Assembly (NCBI RefSeq): GCF_001428845.1
Contig: NZ_LMIU01000001.1
Location: 744,984-808,983 of the forward strand
Length of the DNA stretch: 64,000 nt
Source: Achromobacter sp. Root83
GTDB taxonomy: Bacteria; Pseudomonadota; Gammaproteobacteria; Burkholderiales; Burkholderiaceae_B
Direction: 5' to 3'
Below, piece by piece: positions 25,879-34,882 of the stretch. The notes beneath the pieces are model-generated. The model ran no database searches. It worked only from the letters and a program-made list of their open reading frames with translations, and had not been told where the DNA came from. Every line of letters begins with the position of its first letter. Position 1 is the stretch's first letter. The position numbers and the translations under genes were made by a program.

Positions 25879-26592
25879 ATGACAGAAGATGCAAAGCCGC
25901 GCCGGCGCTTTCTGCAGGCGCTGGCCATCGTGCCGGCGTCGACGTTGGCGGTAGGCGGCCTGACCGCCGGCTGTACCAACGCCGCCGACGGCAAGGTTGC
26001 GCAGGCGGCCAAGCCCTACGAGCCCACCTATTTCACGAAGCCCGAGTGGGCCTTTATCGTCGCCGCGGTCGATCACCTGATCCCGGCCGACGAGTACGGT
26101 CCCGGCGCGATCGAGGCTGGCGTGCCCGAGTTCATCGACCGCCAGATGGAAACGCCCTTCGGCCACGGCAAGCTCTGGTACATGCAGGGGCCGTTCCACA
26201 CCGACCAGGTGCCGGAACTGGGCTATCAGCTCAATCAGAATCCGCGCGAGGTCTACCGCCACGGCATCGAGGCCTGTGATGCCTGGTGCGTGAAGACGCA
26301 CGGCAAGGTGTATGCCGAACTGGACAAGGCCTTGCAGGAACAGATCCTGAAGGACCTGCAGGGCAACAAGATCAAATTCGAATCCGTTCCCGCCACGACG
26401 TTTTTCAACTTCCTGCTGGCCAACGCCAAGGAAGGGTTCTTTGCCGATCCGATCTACGGCGGCAACAAGAACATGGTGGGCTGGAAGATGGTGGGCTTTC
26501 CCGGCGCGCGCGCCGACTTCATGGATTGGACCGACCAGCCCAACGTCAAATACCCCTACGGCCCCGTGTCGATCTCTGGGGAGAAGGGTTAA
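25879..26592 (+). CDS. Gluconate 2-dehydrogenase subunit 3 family protein (small subunit), Tat-exported
   Basis: 237 residues. The ATG at 25879 is chosen because GGAG ends 6 bases upstream; the ATG at 25873 directly abuts that site. The N-terminus contains a twin-arginine signal (RRRFLQALAIVPASTLAVGG) followed by a cysteine (TAGC) that could be lipidated. The Gluconate_2-dh3 domain covers the rest ('FIVAAVDHLIPADEYGPGAIEAGVPEFIDRQ'). This subunit carries the folded flavoprotein partner through the Tat system and stabilises it in the periplasm. First gene of a three-gene operon. Confidence 0.92.
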   Translation: MTEDAKPRRRFLQALAIVPASTLAVGGLTAGCTNAADGKVAQAAKPYEPTYFTKPEWAFIVAAVDHLIPADEYGPGAIEAGVPEFIDRQMETPFGHGKLWYMQGPFHTDQVPELGYQLNQNPREVYRHGIEACDAWCVKTHGKVYAELDKALQEQILKDLQGNKIKFESVPATTFFNFLLANAKEGFFADPIYGGNKNMVGWKMVGFPGARADFMDWTDQPNVKYPYGPVSISGEKG

Positions 26593-26595
26593 ATC

Positions 26596-28371
26596 ATGGC
26601 GATCAAGAAAGATAAGGTGGATGCGGTGCTGGTCGGGTTCGGCTGGACCGGCGCGATCCTGGGCCAGGAGCTGACCGAAGCGGGCCTGCAGGTGCTGGCG
26701 CTGGAACGTGGCGGCATGCAGGACACGCCCAAGGACGCCGAATACCCCAAGGTGATCGACGAGCTGAAGTACTCGGTGCGCGGCTATCTGTTCCAGGACC
26801 TGTCCAAGGAAACCGTGACGGTCCGCCACGGCGTGGACGATGTGGCCGTGCCGTATCGCCAGAATGGTTCGTTCCTGTTGGGCACGGGTGTGGGCGGCGC
26901 GGGCTTTCACTGGAACGGCATGCACTACCGCGTGCTGCCCGAAGAGCTGGAACTGCGCACCCGCTACGAAACCCGCTACGGCAAGAAGTTCATCCCGGAA
27001 GGCATGACCATCCAGGACTTCGGCGTGACCTACGACGAGCTGGAGCCGTACTTCAGCAAGTTCGAATATGTGTGTGGAACGTCCGGCAAGGCGGGCAACC
27101 TGAACGGCAAGATCGTCGAAGGCGGCAATCCGCTCGAAGGCAAGCGCAGCAAGGAATTCCCGCTGGCGCCGCTGGCCACGACGTACGGCGCGTCGCTGTT
27201 CGAGAAGGCCGCGCGCGAAGTCGGCTTCAACCCGTATCCCACGCCGGCCGCCAACGCGTCCGGCCCGTACACCAACCCGTACGGCGTGCGCCTGGGGCCC
27301 TGTAATTTCTGCGGCTTCTGCGAGAACTACGGCTGCTATATGTATTCCAAGGCCTCGCCGCAGACGACCATTCTGCCGGTGCTGCTGAAGAAGCCGAACT
27401 TCGAACTGCGCACGCATGCGCAGGTGATCAAGGTCAACCTGGATTCGACCGGCAAGAAGGCCATCGGCGTGACGTATATCGACGCGCAGGGCCAAGAGAT
27501 CGACCAGCCGGCCGATCTGGTGATCCTGTCCGCGTACCAGATGCACAACGTGCGTCTGTTGCTGCTGTCGGGCATCGGCAAGCCATACGATCCCAAGACC
27601 AATGAAGGCGTGGTGGGCAAGAACTATGCTTACCAGATGAACGGCGGGGTCAATGTGCTGTTGCCCAAGGGCACCCAATTGAACCCGTTCATGGGCACCG
27701 GCGCGGGCGGCGTCGGCATGGACGATCTGAATGGCGACCAGTTCGACCACGGCCTGCTGGGCTTTGTGGGCGGCGCCAGCATCCGCCACGTGCGTACCGG
27801 CGGGCGCCCCATCAAGCAGACGCCCACGCCGCCGGGCACCGCTAGCTGGGGCACGGCCTGGAAGGCCGGCGTGCAGGACGCCTACCAGCGCTACATGACC
27901 ATCGGCATTTCCGGTTCGGTGATGTCTTACCGCGATGCGTACCTGTCGCTGGATCCGACCTACAAGGACGCATTCGGCCAGCCGCTGCTGCGCATGACGT
28001 TCGACTGGCACGACAACGAGTTCGACATGCTGGGCTACATGGGCAAGCGGATGGAGACCGTGGCGAAGGCCATGAATCCCGAGAAGTATTTCGTGGGTGT
28101 GCGCAAGAAGGGCGCGCGCTACGACACGCGCGTGTACCAGAGCACGCACAATACCGGCGGCGCCATCATGGGGTCCAACCCCAAGGAAAGCGTGGTCAAC
28201 AAGTACCTGCAGAGCTGGGATGTGCCCAACGTGTTCGTGATGGGGGCCTGCGTGTTTCCGCAGAACATGGGCTACAACCCGACAGGCCTGGTCGGCGCCT
28301 TGGCCTATTGGGCCGCGCAGGCGATCCGGGAGCAGTACCTGAAGAACCCCGGCCCGCTGGTCCAGGCTTAA
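26596..28371 (+). CDS. GMC-family flavoprotein dehydrogenase, large subunit of a gluconate 2-dehydrogenase-type complex
   Basis: 591 residues with no signal of its own, so it should be exported as a passenger of the small subunit. The FAD motif is VGFGWTGAILGQELTEAG, and the C-terminal GMC catalytic block has the active-site His in STHNTGGAIMG and 'NPTGLVGALAYWAA'. A cysteine cluster GPCNFCGFCENYGC around residue 235 matches the position where related FAD-dependent glucose, fructose and sorbitol dehydrogenases ligate a 3Fe-4S cluster. It likely oxidises an aldonic acid, sugar or polyol at the periplasmic face and passes electrons to the cytochrome c subunit. The exact substrate is unknown. 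Confidence 0.92.
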   Translation: MAIKKDKVDAVLVGFGWTGAILGQELTEAGLQVLALERGGMQDTPKDAEYPKVIDELKYSVRGYLFQDLSKETVTVRHGVDDVAVPYRQNGSFLLGTGVGGAGFHWNGMHYRVLPEELELRTRYETRYGKKFIPEGMTIQDFGVTYDELEPYFSKFEYVCGTSGKAGNLNGKIVEGGNPLEGKRSKEFPLAPLATTYGASLFEKAAREVGFNPYPTPAANASGPYTNPYGVRLGPCNFCGFCENYGCYMYSKASPQTTILPVLLKKPNFELRTHAQVIKVNLDSTGKKAIGVTYIDAQGQEIDQPADLVILSAYQMHNVRLLLLSGIGKPYDPKTNEGVVGKNYAYQMNGGVNVLLPKGTQLNPFMGTGAGGVGMDDLNGDQFDHGLLGFVGGASIRHVRTGGRPIKQTPTPPGTASWGTAWKAGVQDAYQRYMTIGISGSVMSYRDAYLSLDPTYKDAFGQPLLRMTFDWHDNEFDMLGYMGKRMETVAKAMNPEKYFVGVRKKGARYDTRVYQSTHNTGGAIMGSNPKESVVNKYLQSWDVPNVFVMGACVFPQNMGYNPTGLVGALAYWAAQAIREQYLKNPGPLVQA

Positions 28372-28383
28372 GGAGACGGCACA

Positions 28384-29703
28384 ATGATTAAACAGACCAT
28401 TGTTGCGGCCTTCTCGGCCCTGGTTGCCAGCGCCGCGTTCGCCGCGGACGGCACGCCGGCATCGAACGATGCCCAGATGATCAAGCAGGGCGAATACCTG
28501 TCGCGCGCCGGCGACTGTATCGCGTGCCATACGGCGAAGGGCGGCAAGCCCTTTGCCGGCGGCCTGGGGATCGATTCGCCGCTGGGCATGATCTATTCCA
28601 CCAACATCACGCCGGACAAGGAAACGGGCATCGGCGGATACTCGTTGGAGGATTTCGACCGGGCCGTGCGCCACGGCGTGGCCAAGGACGGGCATTCGAT
28701 GTATCCGGCGATGCCGTACACGGCCTACGCCAACGTCACGCCCGACGACGTGAAGGCGCTGTATGCCTACTTCATGCACGGCGTCCAGCCGGTGAAGCAG
28801 GAAAACAAGGATACCGACATCATCTGGCCGATGTCGATGCGCTGGCCGTTGACTGTGTGGCGCTGGATGTTCGCACCCGATGTCGCGGCGGCCCCCGTCA
28901 CGGCGGACCTGAGCGGCGCCGACAAGCAGGCGCTGCTGCGCGGCCAGTATCTGGTCGAGGGCCTGGGCCATTGCAGCACCTGCCATACGCCGCGCGGCGT
29001 GGCCTTGCAGGAAAAGGCCCTGACCGACGCGGACGGCTCGGCGTTCCTGTCGGGCGGCGTGGTCGAAGGCTGGCTGGCCAAGAACCTGCGCGGCGACGCC
29101 ACCGACGGCCTGGGCAACTGGAGCAAGGAAGACATCACGGCCTTCCTGAAGTCCGGCCGTAACGGCCATTCGGCGGCCTTCGGCGGCATGGCCCAGGTGG
29201 TCGAGGAAAGCACGCAGCACCTGACCGACGCCGACCTGAACGCCATCGCGGTGTACCTGAAGAGCCTGCCTCCGGTGAACAAGGACGCCACCAAGCCGCT
29301 GGCCTATGACGAGTCCGTGGCGCAAGCGCTGCGGACCGGCAAGGACAAGGGCGACGGCGCCATAGCCTTCCTGAATAACTGCGCGGCCTGCCACCGCAGC
29401 ACGGGCAAGGGCTATTCCGAGACCTTCCCGCAGTTGGCGCTGAGCTCGACGGTGAATTCGGCCGATCCGGCCTCGCTGATCCACATCGTGTTGAAGGGCG
29501 CGCAGATGCCGGGCACGGCGGCGGCGCCCACCGCCTACGCGATGCCGGGCTTTGACTGGCGCATGACCGACAAGGAGGTCGCCGACGTGGTGAGCTTCGT
29601 GCGGTCAAGCTGGGGCAACAAGGGAGCAGCGGTCAGCGCCTCGGATGTGGCCAAGGTGCGCAAGGACATCGGCGCGGCGCCGCAGCCGGCACGGGCGCAG
29701 TAA
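28384..29703 (+). CDS. Tri-haem cytochrome c subunit of the membrane dehydrogenase
   Basis: 439 residues with a Sec signal peptide (ending ASAAFAAD). Three haem c motifs are present: CIACH, CSTCH and CAACH, evenly spaced as in the alcohol, gluconate and sorbitol dehydrogenase cytochrome subunits. Each is followed by a methionine-containing segment ('DGHSMYPAMPYTAY', 'MPGTAAAPTAYAMPGFDW') that could give the sixth ligand. It passes electrons to ubiquinone or a terminal oxidase. It starts 12 bases after the flavoprotein gene, and a strong terminator follows. Confidence 0.93.
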   Translation: MIKQTIVAAFSALVASAAFAADGTPASNDAQMIKQGEYLSRAGDCIACHTAKGGKPFAGGLGIDSPLGMIYSTNITPDKETGIGGYSLEDFDRAVRHGVAKDGHSMYPAMPYTAYANVTPDDVKALYAYFMHGVQPVKQENKDTDIIWPMSMRWPLTVWRWMFAPDVAAAPVTADLSGADKQALLRGQYLVEGLGHCSTCHTPRGVALQEKALTDADGSAFLSGGVVEGWLAKNLRGDATDGLGNWSKEDITAFLKSGRNGHSAAFGGMAQVVEESTQHLTDADLNAIAVYLKSLPPVNKDATKPLAYDESVAQALRTGKDKGDGAIAFLNNCAACHRSTGKGYSETFPQLALSSTVNSADPASLIHIVLKGAQMPGTAAAPTAYAMPGFDWRMTDKEVADVVSFVRSSWGNKGAAVSASDVAKVRKDIGAAPQPARAQ

Positions 29704-29745
29704 GCCGATGGGTTGATCTGCTGCGTCAGGTGTAAGCCTGCGAGG

Positions 29746-29786
29746 ACGGCGCCGGAAAGCCCAGGTTTTCCGGCGCCGTTTTTTTT
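29746..29786 (+). terminator. Strong intrinsic terminator of the dehydrogenase operon
   Basis: ACGGCGCCGGAAA (29746-29758) pairs perfectly with TTTCCGGCGCCGT (29767-29779) around an 8-base loop. A run of T residues to 29786 follows. It lies 43 bases after the cytochrome stop codon. Confidence 0.93.
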
Positions 29787-29961
29787 GTCCATGGATCGTC
29801 AGGCAGGCGCTTCATCAGTCCAGGATCCCCCGCTTGCCGCGCTAGCGTTCGCGGTGCTCTGCACCTATGATGCCCGGGAGGCGTCCTCGCGCCGAGGTCG
29901 AGCCGGGTGGAGCCCTTCACGTCCTAGTGTCAGCCGCACAACCGCCAATCAGGAGGACCGC

Positions 29962-30849
29962 ATGAACCGACTTACCGCCAACGACTTCCACCCCGAACTG
30001 CTGGAGCTTTACGACGGTTACGTGCATGGGCGCGTGAGCCGACGCGACTTCCTGGACCGCGCGGCGAAGTTCGCGGTCGGTGGCCTTACCGCGGCCGCGA
30101 TCCTGGCCTCGCTGAGCCCGGACTACGCGCTGGCTCAGCAGATCGAGTTCACCGATCCCGATATCCTGGCCCAGTACATCCGCTATCCCTCGCCCAATGG
30201 CCACGGCGAGGTGCGCGCTTATCTCGTGCGGCCAGCCAAGGCAACGGGGCCGGTTCCCGGCATCGTCGTGGTGCATGAGAACCGTGGCCTGAACCCCTAC
30301 ATCGAGGATGTGGCGCGGCGCGTGGCCAAGGCTGGTTTCGTCGCGTTGGCGCCTGATGGCCTGAGTTCGGTCGGCGGCTACCCCGGCAACGACGAGCGCG
30401 GCCGGGAGTTGCAGCAACAGGTCAATCCGCAGAAGCTGATGAACGACTTCTTTGCCGCCATCGAATACCTGCGCGCCAGCGAGTTGGCCACCGACAAGGT
30501 CGGCATCACCGGCTTTTGCTACGGGGGCGGCGTCGCCAACGCGGCGGCCGTGGCCTACCCGGAACTGGCGGCGGCGGTGCCGTTCTATGGCCGGCAGGCC
30601 AAGCCCGAGGACGTGACGCGCATCCAGGCGCCCCTGCTGCTGCACTTTGCCGAGACCGACGCGAACGTCAACGCGACCTGGCCGGCCTACGAGGCCGCGC
30701 TCAAGGCCGCTGGCAAGACCTACGAGGCGCACGTCTATCCGGGCACCAACCACGGCTTCCACAATGACTCCACGCCGCGCTACGACGAAGCCGCCGCCAA
30801 GCTCGCCTGGGACCGCACCATTGCGTGGTTCCAGCGCTATCTGGGCTGA
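29962..30849 (+). CDS. Dienelactone hydrolase family protein with Tat signal
   Basis: 295 residues from the ATG at 29962, with AGGAGG 8 bases upstream. Residues 25-60 carry a twin-arginine motif in SRRDFLDRAAKFAVGG and a long hydrophobic stretch ending ALAQ, so the enzyme is exported folded. The alpha/beta-hydrolase has the DLH triad: nucleophile Cys in GITGFCYGGG, Asp in AETDANVNATWPAY and His in TNHGFHND. Family members open lactones from chlorocatechol breakdown or hydrolyse other esters. Periplasmic Tat versions like this one are widespread and of unknown substrate. It stands alone. Confidence 0.92.
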   Translation: MNRLTANDFHPELLELYDGYVHGRVSRRDFLDRAAKFAVGGLTAAAILASLSPDYALAQQIEFTDPDILAQYIRYPSPNGHGEVRAYLVRPAKATGPVPGIVVVHENRGLNPYIEDVARRVAKAGFVALAPDGLSSVGGYPGNDERGRELQQQVNPQKLMNDFFAAIEYLRASELATDKVGITGFCYGGGVANAAAVAYPELAAAVPFYGRQAKPEDVTRIQAPLLLHFAETDANVNATWPAYEAALKAAGKTYEAHVYPGTNHGFHNDSTPRYDEAAAKLAWDRTIAWFQRYLG

Positions 30850-30904
30850 CCGGACGCTTGGCGGGGTGAATTCGCAAGCAGGTGCCCCTGGCGGGCCCTG
30901 CTAT

Positions 30905-30930
30905 GATAACTGGATAAATATCCAGTTATC
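30905..30930. promoter_or_regulatory. Perfect 26-base palindrome (SOS-box-like) upstream of the repair unit
   Basis: GATAACTGGATA (30905-30916) and TATCCAGTTATC (30919-30930) are exact inverse complements separated by AA. The core reads CTG-N10-CAG with an AT-rich centre, the format of enterobacterial LexA boxes, although the usual CTGT/ACAG ends are CTGG/CCAG here. A -10-like TATGAT (30902-30907) overlaps its left edge and the ATG of the nuclease gene is 12 bases to the right, which suits repression. LexA is the natural candidate but is not proven. Confidence 0.7.
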
Positions 30931-30941
30931 CCGTTCCGCCG

Positions 30942-32603
30942 ATGTTCCCCCCGCACCGTTACTACTATCTGCATAATTTCCAGCGCGCGCTGGCGTGGGT
31001 TTGCGCCCGTTACGCCGACTTGCTGGACACGGACGAACAACGCTTCCTGGCGGACTTCGCGGCGTTGCCCCAGGCGTCGCAAGCCCTGATGGTGCGCATG
31101 CTGATGCGGCGCGGTCCGTGGTTCCGGGCCAGCCGGCTGGTGTATGCGGAGATCGCTGGCATCGAGGCCGCGGCGGCACCCCTTGCCGCCCTGGGCTGGC
31201 TGGATGCGCAAGCGCCGATGACGCTGGATGAGCTGTTCGCCTTGCACACCAAGCCCGAACTGGTGCGGCTGTTCGTCGACGCGCCCGTCGGATCCGACGC
31301 GCCGTTCAGATCCGCCGCGCGCAAGGCCGACATGCTGGTGGCGCTGCGCGCCGCGCTGCCGGACGCGCGGCCCTACAGCGGCTGGAATCCGGATTCGGCC
31401 GAAGGCGTCTGGCGCGTGACGGTGGCAGACCGCTGCGAACGCCTGCGCCTGATGTTCTTCGGCAATCTGCACCAGGACTGGTCGGAGTTCGTGCTGGCCG
31501 ACCTGGGCGTGTTCCAGTACGAAACCGTGCCGTTCGACGCCGCGTCGCGGGCGTTCCAGACGCGCGCCGACGTGGACTGCTATCTGGCGCTGCACGCCTG
31601 CCGCCAGGCGCTGGACGAAGGCGCCGACATCGACGCCTTGCTGCGGGCGGCGCACGGCTGCGCCAGCGGCAACGCCTGGCTGGAAAAGCGCCGCGCCAAG
31701 GTGCTGCTGCGTATCGGACAGGCCTGCGAACGGGCGCGGGACTGGGAGGCCGCGCAGCGCGTGTACGCAGGCTGCGCCTATCCCGGCGCCAGGCACCGGC
31801 GCATCCGCGTGTATGAACGGATGCAGCGGTTCGACGACGCGATGGCGCTGGCCTTGCAGGCGGGCGCTGCGCCCGAAAGCGAAGAAGAGAGCCAGCGCGT
31901 GGCGCGCATGATGCCGCGGCTGCGGCGCGGGCTGGGGCAGGGCGTGCCGGCGCGTCCCGCCGCGCCGGCCTTGCCGCGCACCGATCTGGCGCTGGCGCGC
32001 CCGGCCCTGCCGGCGTCGGTGGAATATGTGGCGCGCGACCACCTGCATCACGACGATGCACCGGTGCACTACGTCGAGAACGCCCTGATCAACTCGCTGT
32101 TCGGCTTGCTGTGCTGGCCCGCCGTCTTCGCGCCCCTGCCCGGCGCGTTCTTCCATCCGTTCCAGCGCGGTCCCGCCGACCTGGACGCGCCGGACTTTCA
32201 CGCGCGGCGCCAGGCGTGGTTCGAGGACTGCCTGACGATGCTGGACACGCCGGCCTATCGCGACGTCATCCTGCGGCGCTACGCCGAAAAGTCGGGTGTG
32301 CAGTCGCCGTTCGTGTTCTGGGGCGCCTTGTCCGAATCCCTGCTGGCGCAGGCGCTGGATTGCGTGCCGGCCGCGCACCTGAAGCTGTACTTCACACGGC
32401 TGCTGCGCGACGTCAAGGCCAACCGTTCCGGCCTGCCGGACCTGATCCGGTTCTGGCCGGCCGAACGCCGCTACGAACTGATCGAAGTGAAGGGGCCGGG
32501 CGACAAGCTGCAGGACAACCAGATCCGCTGGCTGCAGTACTGCCTGGCGCACGGCATGCCGGTGCGGGTATGCCATGTGACATGGCGGGAGGGCGCGGCA
32601 TGA
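30942..32603 (+). CDS. FAN1-type structure-specific nuclease (VRR-NUC domain)
   Basis: 553 residues. The C-terminal VRR-NUC domain contains the PD-(D/E)XK catalytic set: Pro499-Asp500 in GLPDLIRFW, Glu515 and Lys517 in LIEVKGPGD, and Gln in LQDNQIRW. The middle part is alpha-helical and TPR-like. The N-terminal 'PHRYYYLHNFQRALAWVCAR' resembles bacterial homologues of the Fanconi-associated nuclease, which cleaves 5' flaps and unhooks interstrand crosslinks. It shares an ATGA junction with the helicase gene, implying joint expression. There is no Shine-Dalgarno sequence; the gene begins just after the 26-base palindrome. Confidence 0.9.
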   Translation: MFPPHRYYYLHNFQRALAWVCARYADLLDTDEQRFLADFAALPQASQALMVRMLMRRGPWFRASRLVYAEIAGIEAAAAPLAALGWLDAQAPMTLDELFALHTKPELVRLFVDAPVGSDAPFRSAARKADMLVALRAALPDARPYSGWNPDSAEGVWRVTVADRCERLRLMFFGNLHQDWSEFVLADLGVFQYETVPFDAASRAFQTRADVDCYLALHACRQALDEGADIDALLRAAHGCASGNAWLEKRRAKVLLRIGQACERARDWEAAQRVYAGCAYPGARHRRIRVYERMQRFDDAMALALQAGAAPESEEESQRVARMMPRLRRGLGQGVPARPAAPALPRTDLALARPALPASVEYVARDHLHHDDAPVHYVENALINSLFGLLCWPAVFAPLPGAFFHPFQRGPADLDAPDFHARRQAWFEDCLTMLDTPAYRDVILRRYAEKSGVQSPFVFWGALSESLLAQALDCVPAAHLKLYFTRLLRDVKANRSGLPDLIRFWPAERRYELIEVKGPGDKLQDNQIRWLQYCLAHGMPVRVCHVTWREGAA

Positions 32604-34870
32604 GCTACACCGTGGCGGTACGGGCGCTGTGCGAATTCACGGCCCGGGCGGGCGACCTGGATTTGCGCTTCACGCCGGCGCCCTCCGGCCTGGAAGGCAT
32701 GGCGGGCCATTCGGTGGTGACGGGCCGGCGCGGACCGGACTACGAAACCGAGGTGCCGCTGTCGGGCCAGCACGAGACCCTGCTGGTACGCGGGCGCGCC
32801 GACGGCTTTGACCCCGCCGCCAATCAGCTCGAAGAGATCAAGACGTACCGCGGGCAGTTCGACAGCGTGCGCGAGAATCATCGCGTGGTGCATTGGGCGC
32901 AGGCGCGGGTGTACGGCCATCTGCTGTGCCAGTCGCGCGGGCTGGAACGCTTGCGCGTGGCGCTGGTGTATTTCAACGTGGCCACCGAAGAGGAAACAGT
33001 GCTGGTCGAAACGCACGAGGCCGCCGAATTGGCTGTTTTCTTCCAGGAACAATGCGGGCGGTTCCTGGCCTGGGCCAAGACGGAACTCTTGCACCGGCAG
33101 GCGCGCGACGAGGCCCTGGACAAGCTGGCGTTTCCGCACGGCGAGTTCCGTGCCGGGCAACGCGATCTGGCGGTGGCCGTGTACCGCACGGCGCGCGACG
33201 GCCGCTGCCTGATGGCCCAGGCGCCCACCGGCATCGGCAAGACGCTGGGCACGATCTTCCCGCTGCTGAAGGCCAGCCCGGGCACGGGCCTGGACAAGAT
33301 CTTCTTCCTGGCGGCCAAGGGCTCGGGCCGCGGGCTGGCCGTGCAAGCGCTGGACACGATCAATGCGCAACCCGCCGCGCCCGCGCTGCGCGTGCTGGAC
33401 CTGCAGGCCCGCGACAAGACCTGTGAGCATCCCGACCTGGCCTGCCATGGAGATTCCTGCCCCTTGGCCCAGGGTTTTTACGACCGTCTGCCCGCCGCGC
33501 GCGCCGCCGCGCTGGCGCACACCCGCCTGGATGCGCCGGCGGTTCGCGCCACCGCGCGCGAGCACCGGGTCTGTCCGTATTACCTGTCGCAGGAGCTGAT
33601 CCGCTGGAGCGACGTGGTGGTGGGCGACTACAACTATTACTACGATTCCACGGCGATGCTGCACGCGCTGACGCAGGCGCACCAGTGGAAGGTGGCGGTG
33701 CTGGTCGACGAGGCCCACAACCTGGTGGACCGCGCGCGCCGCATGTACACCGGTGAACTGGACCAGAACCGCCTGACGGCGGCGCGCCACGCGGCGCCCA
33801 AGGCGCTGAAAAAGCAACTGGACGGCCTGCACCGGTCCTGGAACGCGCTGAACAAGAAGCAGGCCGAACGCTACCAGGCCTACGACGCCGCGCCGGCGGG
33901 CGTGCTGGCCGCGGTACAGAAGGCGGTCGCGGCCATCACCGAGCACATGGGCCTGTCGCCGCTGCCGCAGGACGATCCCTTACTGAGCTTTTACTTCGAG
34001 GCCCTGCATTTCATGCGGCTGGCGGAACAGTTCGGCTCGCACGCGCTGTTCGACGTGACGCTGAGCGAGGCCGGCGCCGCCAGCGCCAAGACGCCGCCGT
34101 CGACCCTGTGCGTGCGCAACGTGATTCCCGCGCCCTATCTGGCGGGGCGCTATGCGGCGGCGCATGCGACCGTGCTGTTCTCGGGCACGCTGAGCCCGCA
34201 GCAGTTCTATCGCGACACGCTGGGCTTGCCCAAGGACGCGCCCTGGATCGACGTGGCCGCGCCGTTCCAGGCGGAGCAATTGGCCGTGCGGGTCGTGGGC
34301 AACGTATCGACGCGCTATCGCGACCGCGAACGCTCGCTGGCGCCCATCGCGGACCTGATCGCCCGCCAGTATGCCGAGCGGCCCGGCAATTATCTGGGTT
34401 TTCTGAGCAGCTTCGACTACCTGAAACGGGTCGCCGACCTGATGCGGCAGCGCCATCCGCAGGTGCCGATCTGGCTGCAGACGCCGGGGATGGACGAGCC
34501 GGGCCGCGCGGCCTTCCTGGCGCGCTTCACCGAAGCGGGCCAGGGCGTGGGGTTCGCGGTGCTGGGCGGCGCGTTTTCCGAAGGCGTGGACCTGCCTGGC
34601 AAGCGGCTGATCGGGGCCTTCATCGCCACGCTGGGCCTGCCGCAGGTGAACCCGGTGAACGAAAACATGAAGCGCGCCATGGACCAGCGCTATGGCGAAG
34701 AGAACGGCTACGACTACACCTATCTGTATCCGGGCATGCAGAAGGTGGTTCAGGCGGCGGGCCGGGTGATCCGCACCGAACAGGACGTGGGCACGGTGCA
34801 CCTCATCGACGACCGCTACCGCCGCGCGAAGGTGCGCGGCCTGCTGCCGGGATGGTGGTGCGTGGACTGA
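32600..34870 (+). CDS. DinG/XPD-like iron-sulfur helicase with N-terminal PD-(D/E)XK nuclease domain
   Basis: 756 residues from the ATG at 32600. Residues 1-160 form a RecB/Cas4-like nuclease domain with Asp68 (GRADGF) and Glu79-x-Lys81 (EEIKTY). The superfamily 2 helicase follows: Walker A APTGIGKT (208-215), four cysteines at 275, 282, 287 and 325 spaced as in XPD/DinG 4Fe-4S domains, the DEAH box (370-373), and helicase motifs V-VI near 'GGAFSEGVDLPGKRLIG' and 'QAAGRVIRTEQD'. It should be a 5'-3' DNA helicase coupled to strand cleavage. The overlap with the FAN1-type gene makes a crosslink or replication-fork repair role likely. Confidence 0.9.
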   Translation: MSYTVAVRALCEFTARAGDLDLRFTPAPSGLEGMAGHSVVTGRRGPDYETEVPLSGQHETLLVRGRADGFDPAANQLEEIKTYRGQFDSVRENHRVVHWAQARVYGHLLCQSRGLERLRVALVYFNVATEEETVLVETHEAAELAVFFQEQCGRFLAWAKTELLHRQARDEALDKLAFPHGEFRAGQRDLAVAVYRTARDGRCLMAQAPTGIGKTLGTIFPLLKASPGTGLDKIFFLAAKGSGRGLAVQALDTINAQPAAPALRVLDLQARDKTCEHPDLACHGDSCPLAQGFYDRLPAARAAALAHTRLDAPAVRATAREHRVCPYYLSQELIRWSDVVVGDYNYYYDSTAMLHALTQAHQWKVAVLVDEAHNLVDRARRMYTGELDQNRLTAARHAAPKALKKQLDGLHRSWNALNKKQAERYQAYDAAPAGVLAAVQKAVAAITEHMGLSPLPQDDPLLSFYFEALHFMRLAEQFGSHALFDVTLSEAGAASAKTPPSTLCVRNVIPAPYLAGRYAAAHATVLFSGTLSPQQFYRDTLGLPKDAPWIDVAAPFQAEQLAVRVVGNVSTRYRDRERSLAPIADLIARQYAERPGNYLGFLSSFDYLKRVADLMRQRHPQVPIWLQTPGMDEPGRAAFLARFTEAGQGVGFAVLGGAFSEGVDLPGKRLIGAFIATLGLPQVNPVNENMKRAMDQRYGEENGYDYTYLYPGMQKVVQAAGRVIRTEQDVGTVHLIDDRYRRAKVRGLLPGWWCVD

Positions 34871-34882
34871 GGCCGCGCCGGG

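Noticed and set aside
25846-29484. A 1212-codon open frame antisense to the gluconate-type dehydrogenase operon
   Set aside because: It is an artefact of high GC at third codon positions. Its translation is rich in H, R, Q, G and A with no domain, and the three genes on the other strand are clear family members.
30905-30930. The palindrome as an intrinsic terminator for the dienelactone hydrolase gene
   Set aside because: The stem is AT-rich, has a 2-base loop and no U-tract. Its position against the nuclease start and the SOS-box format suit an operator.
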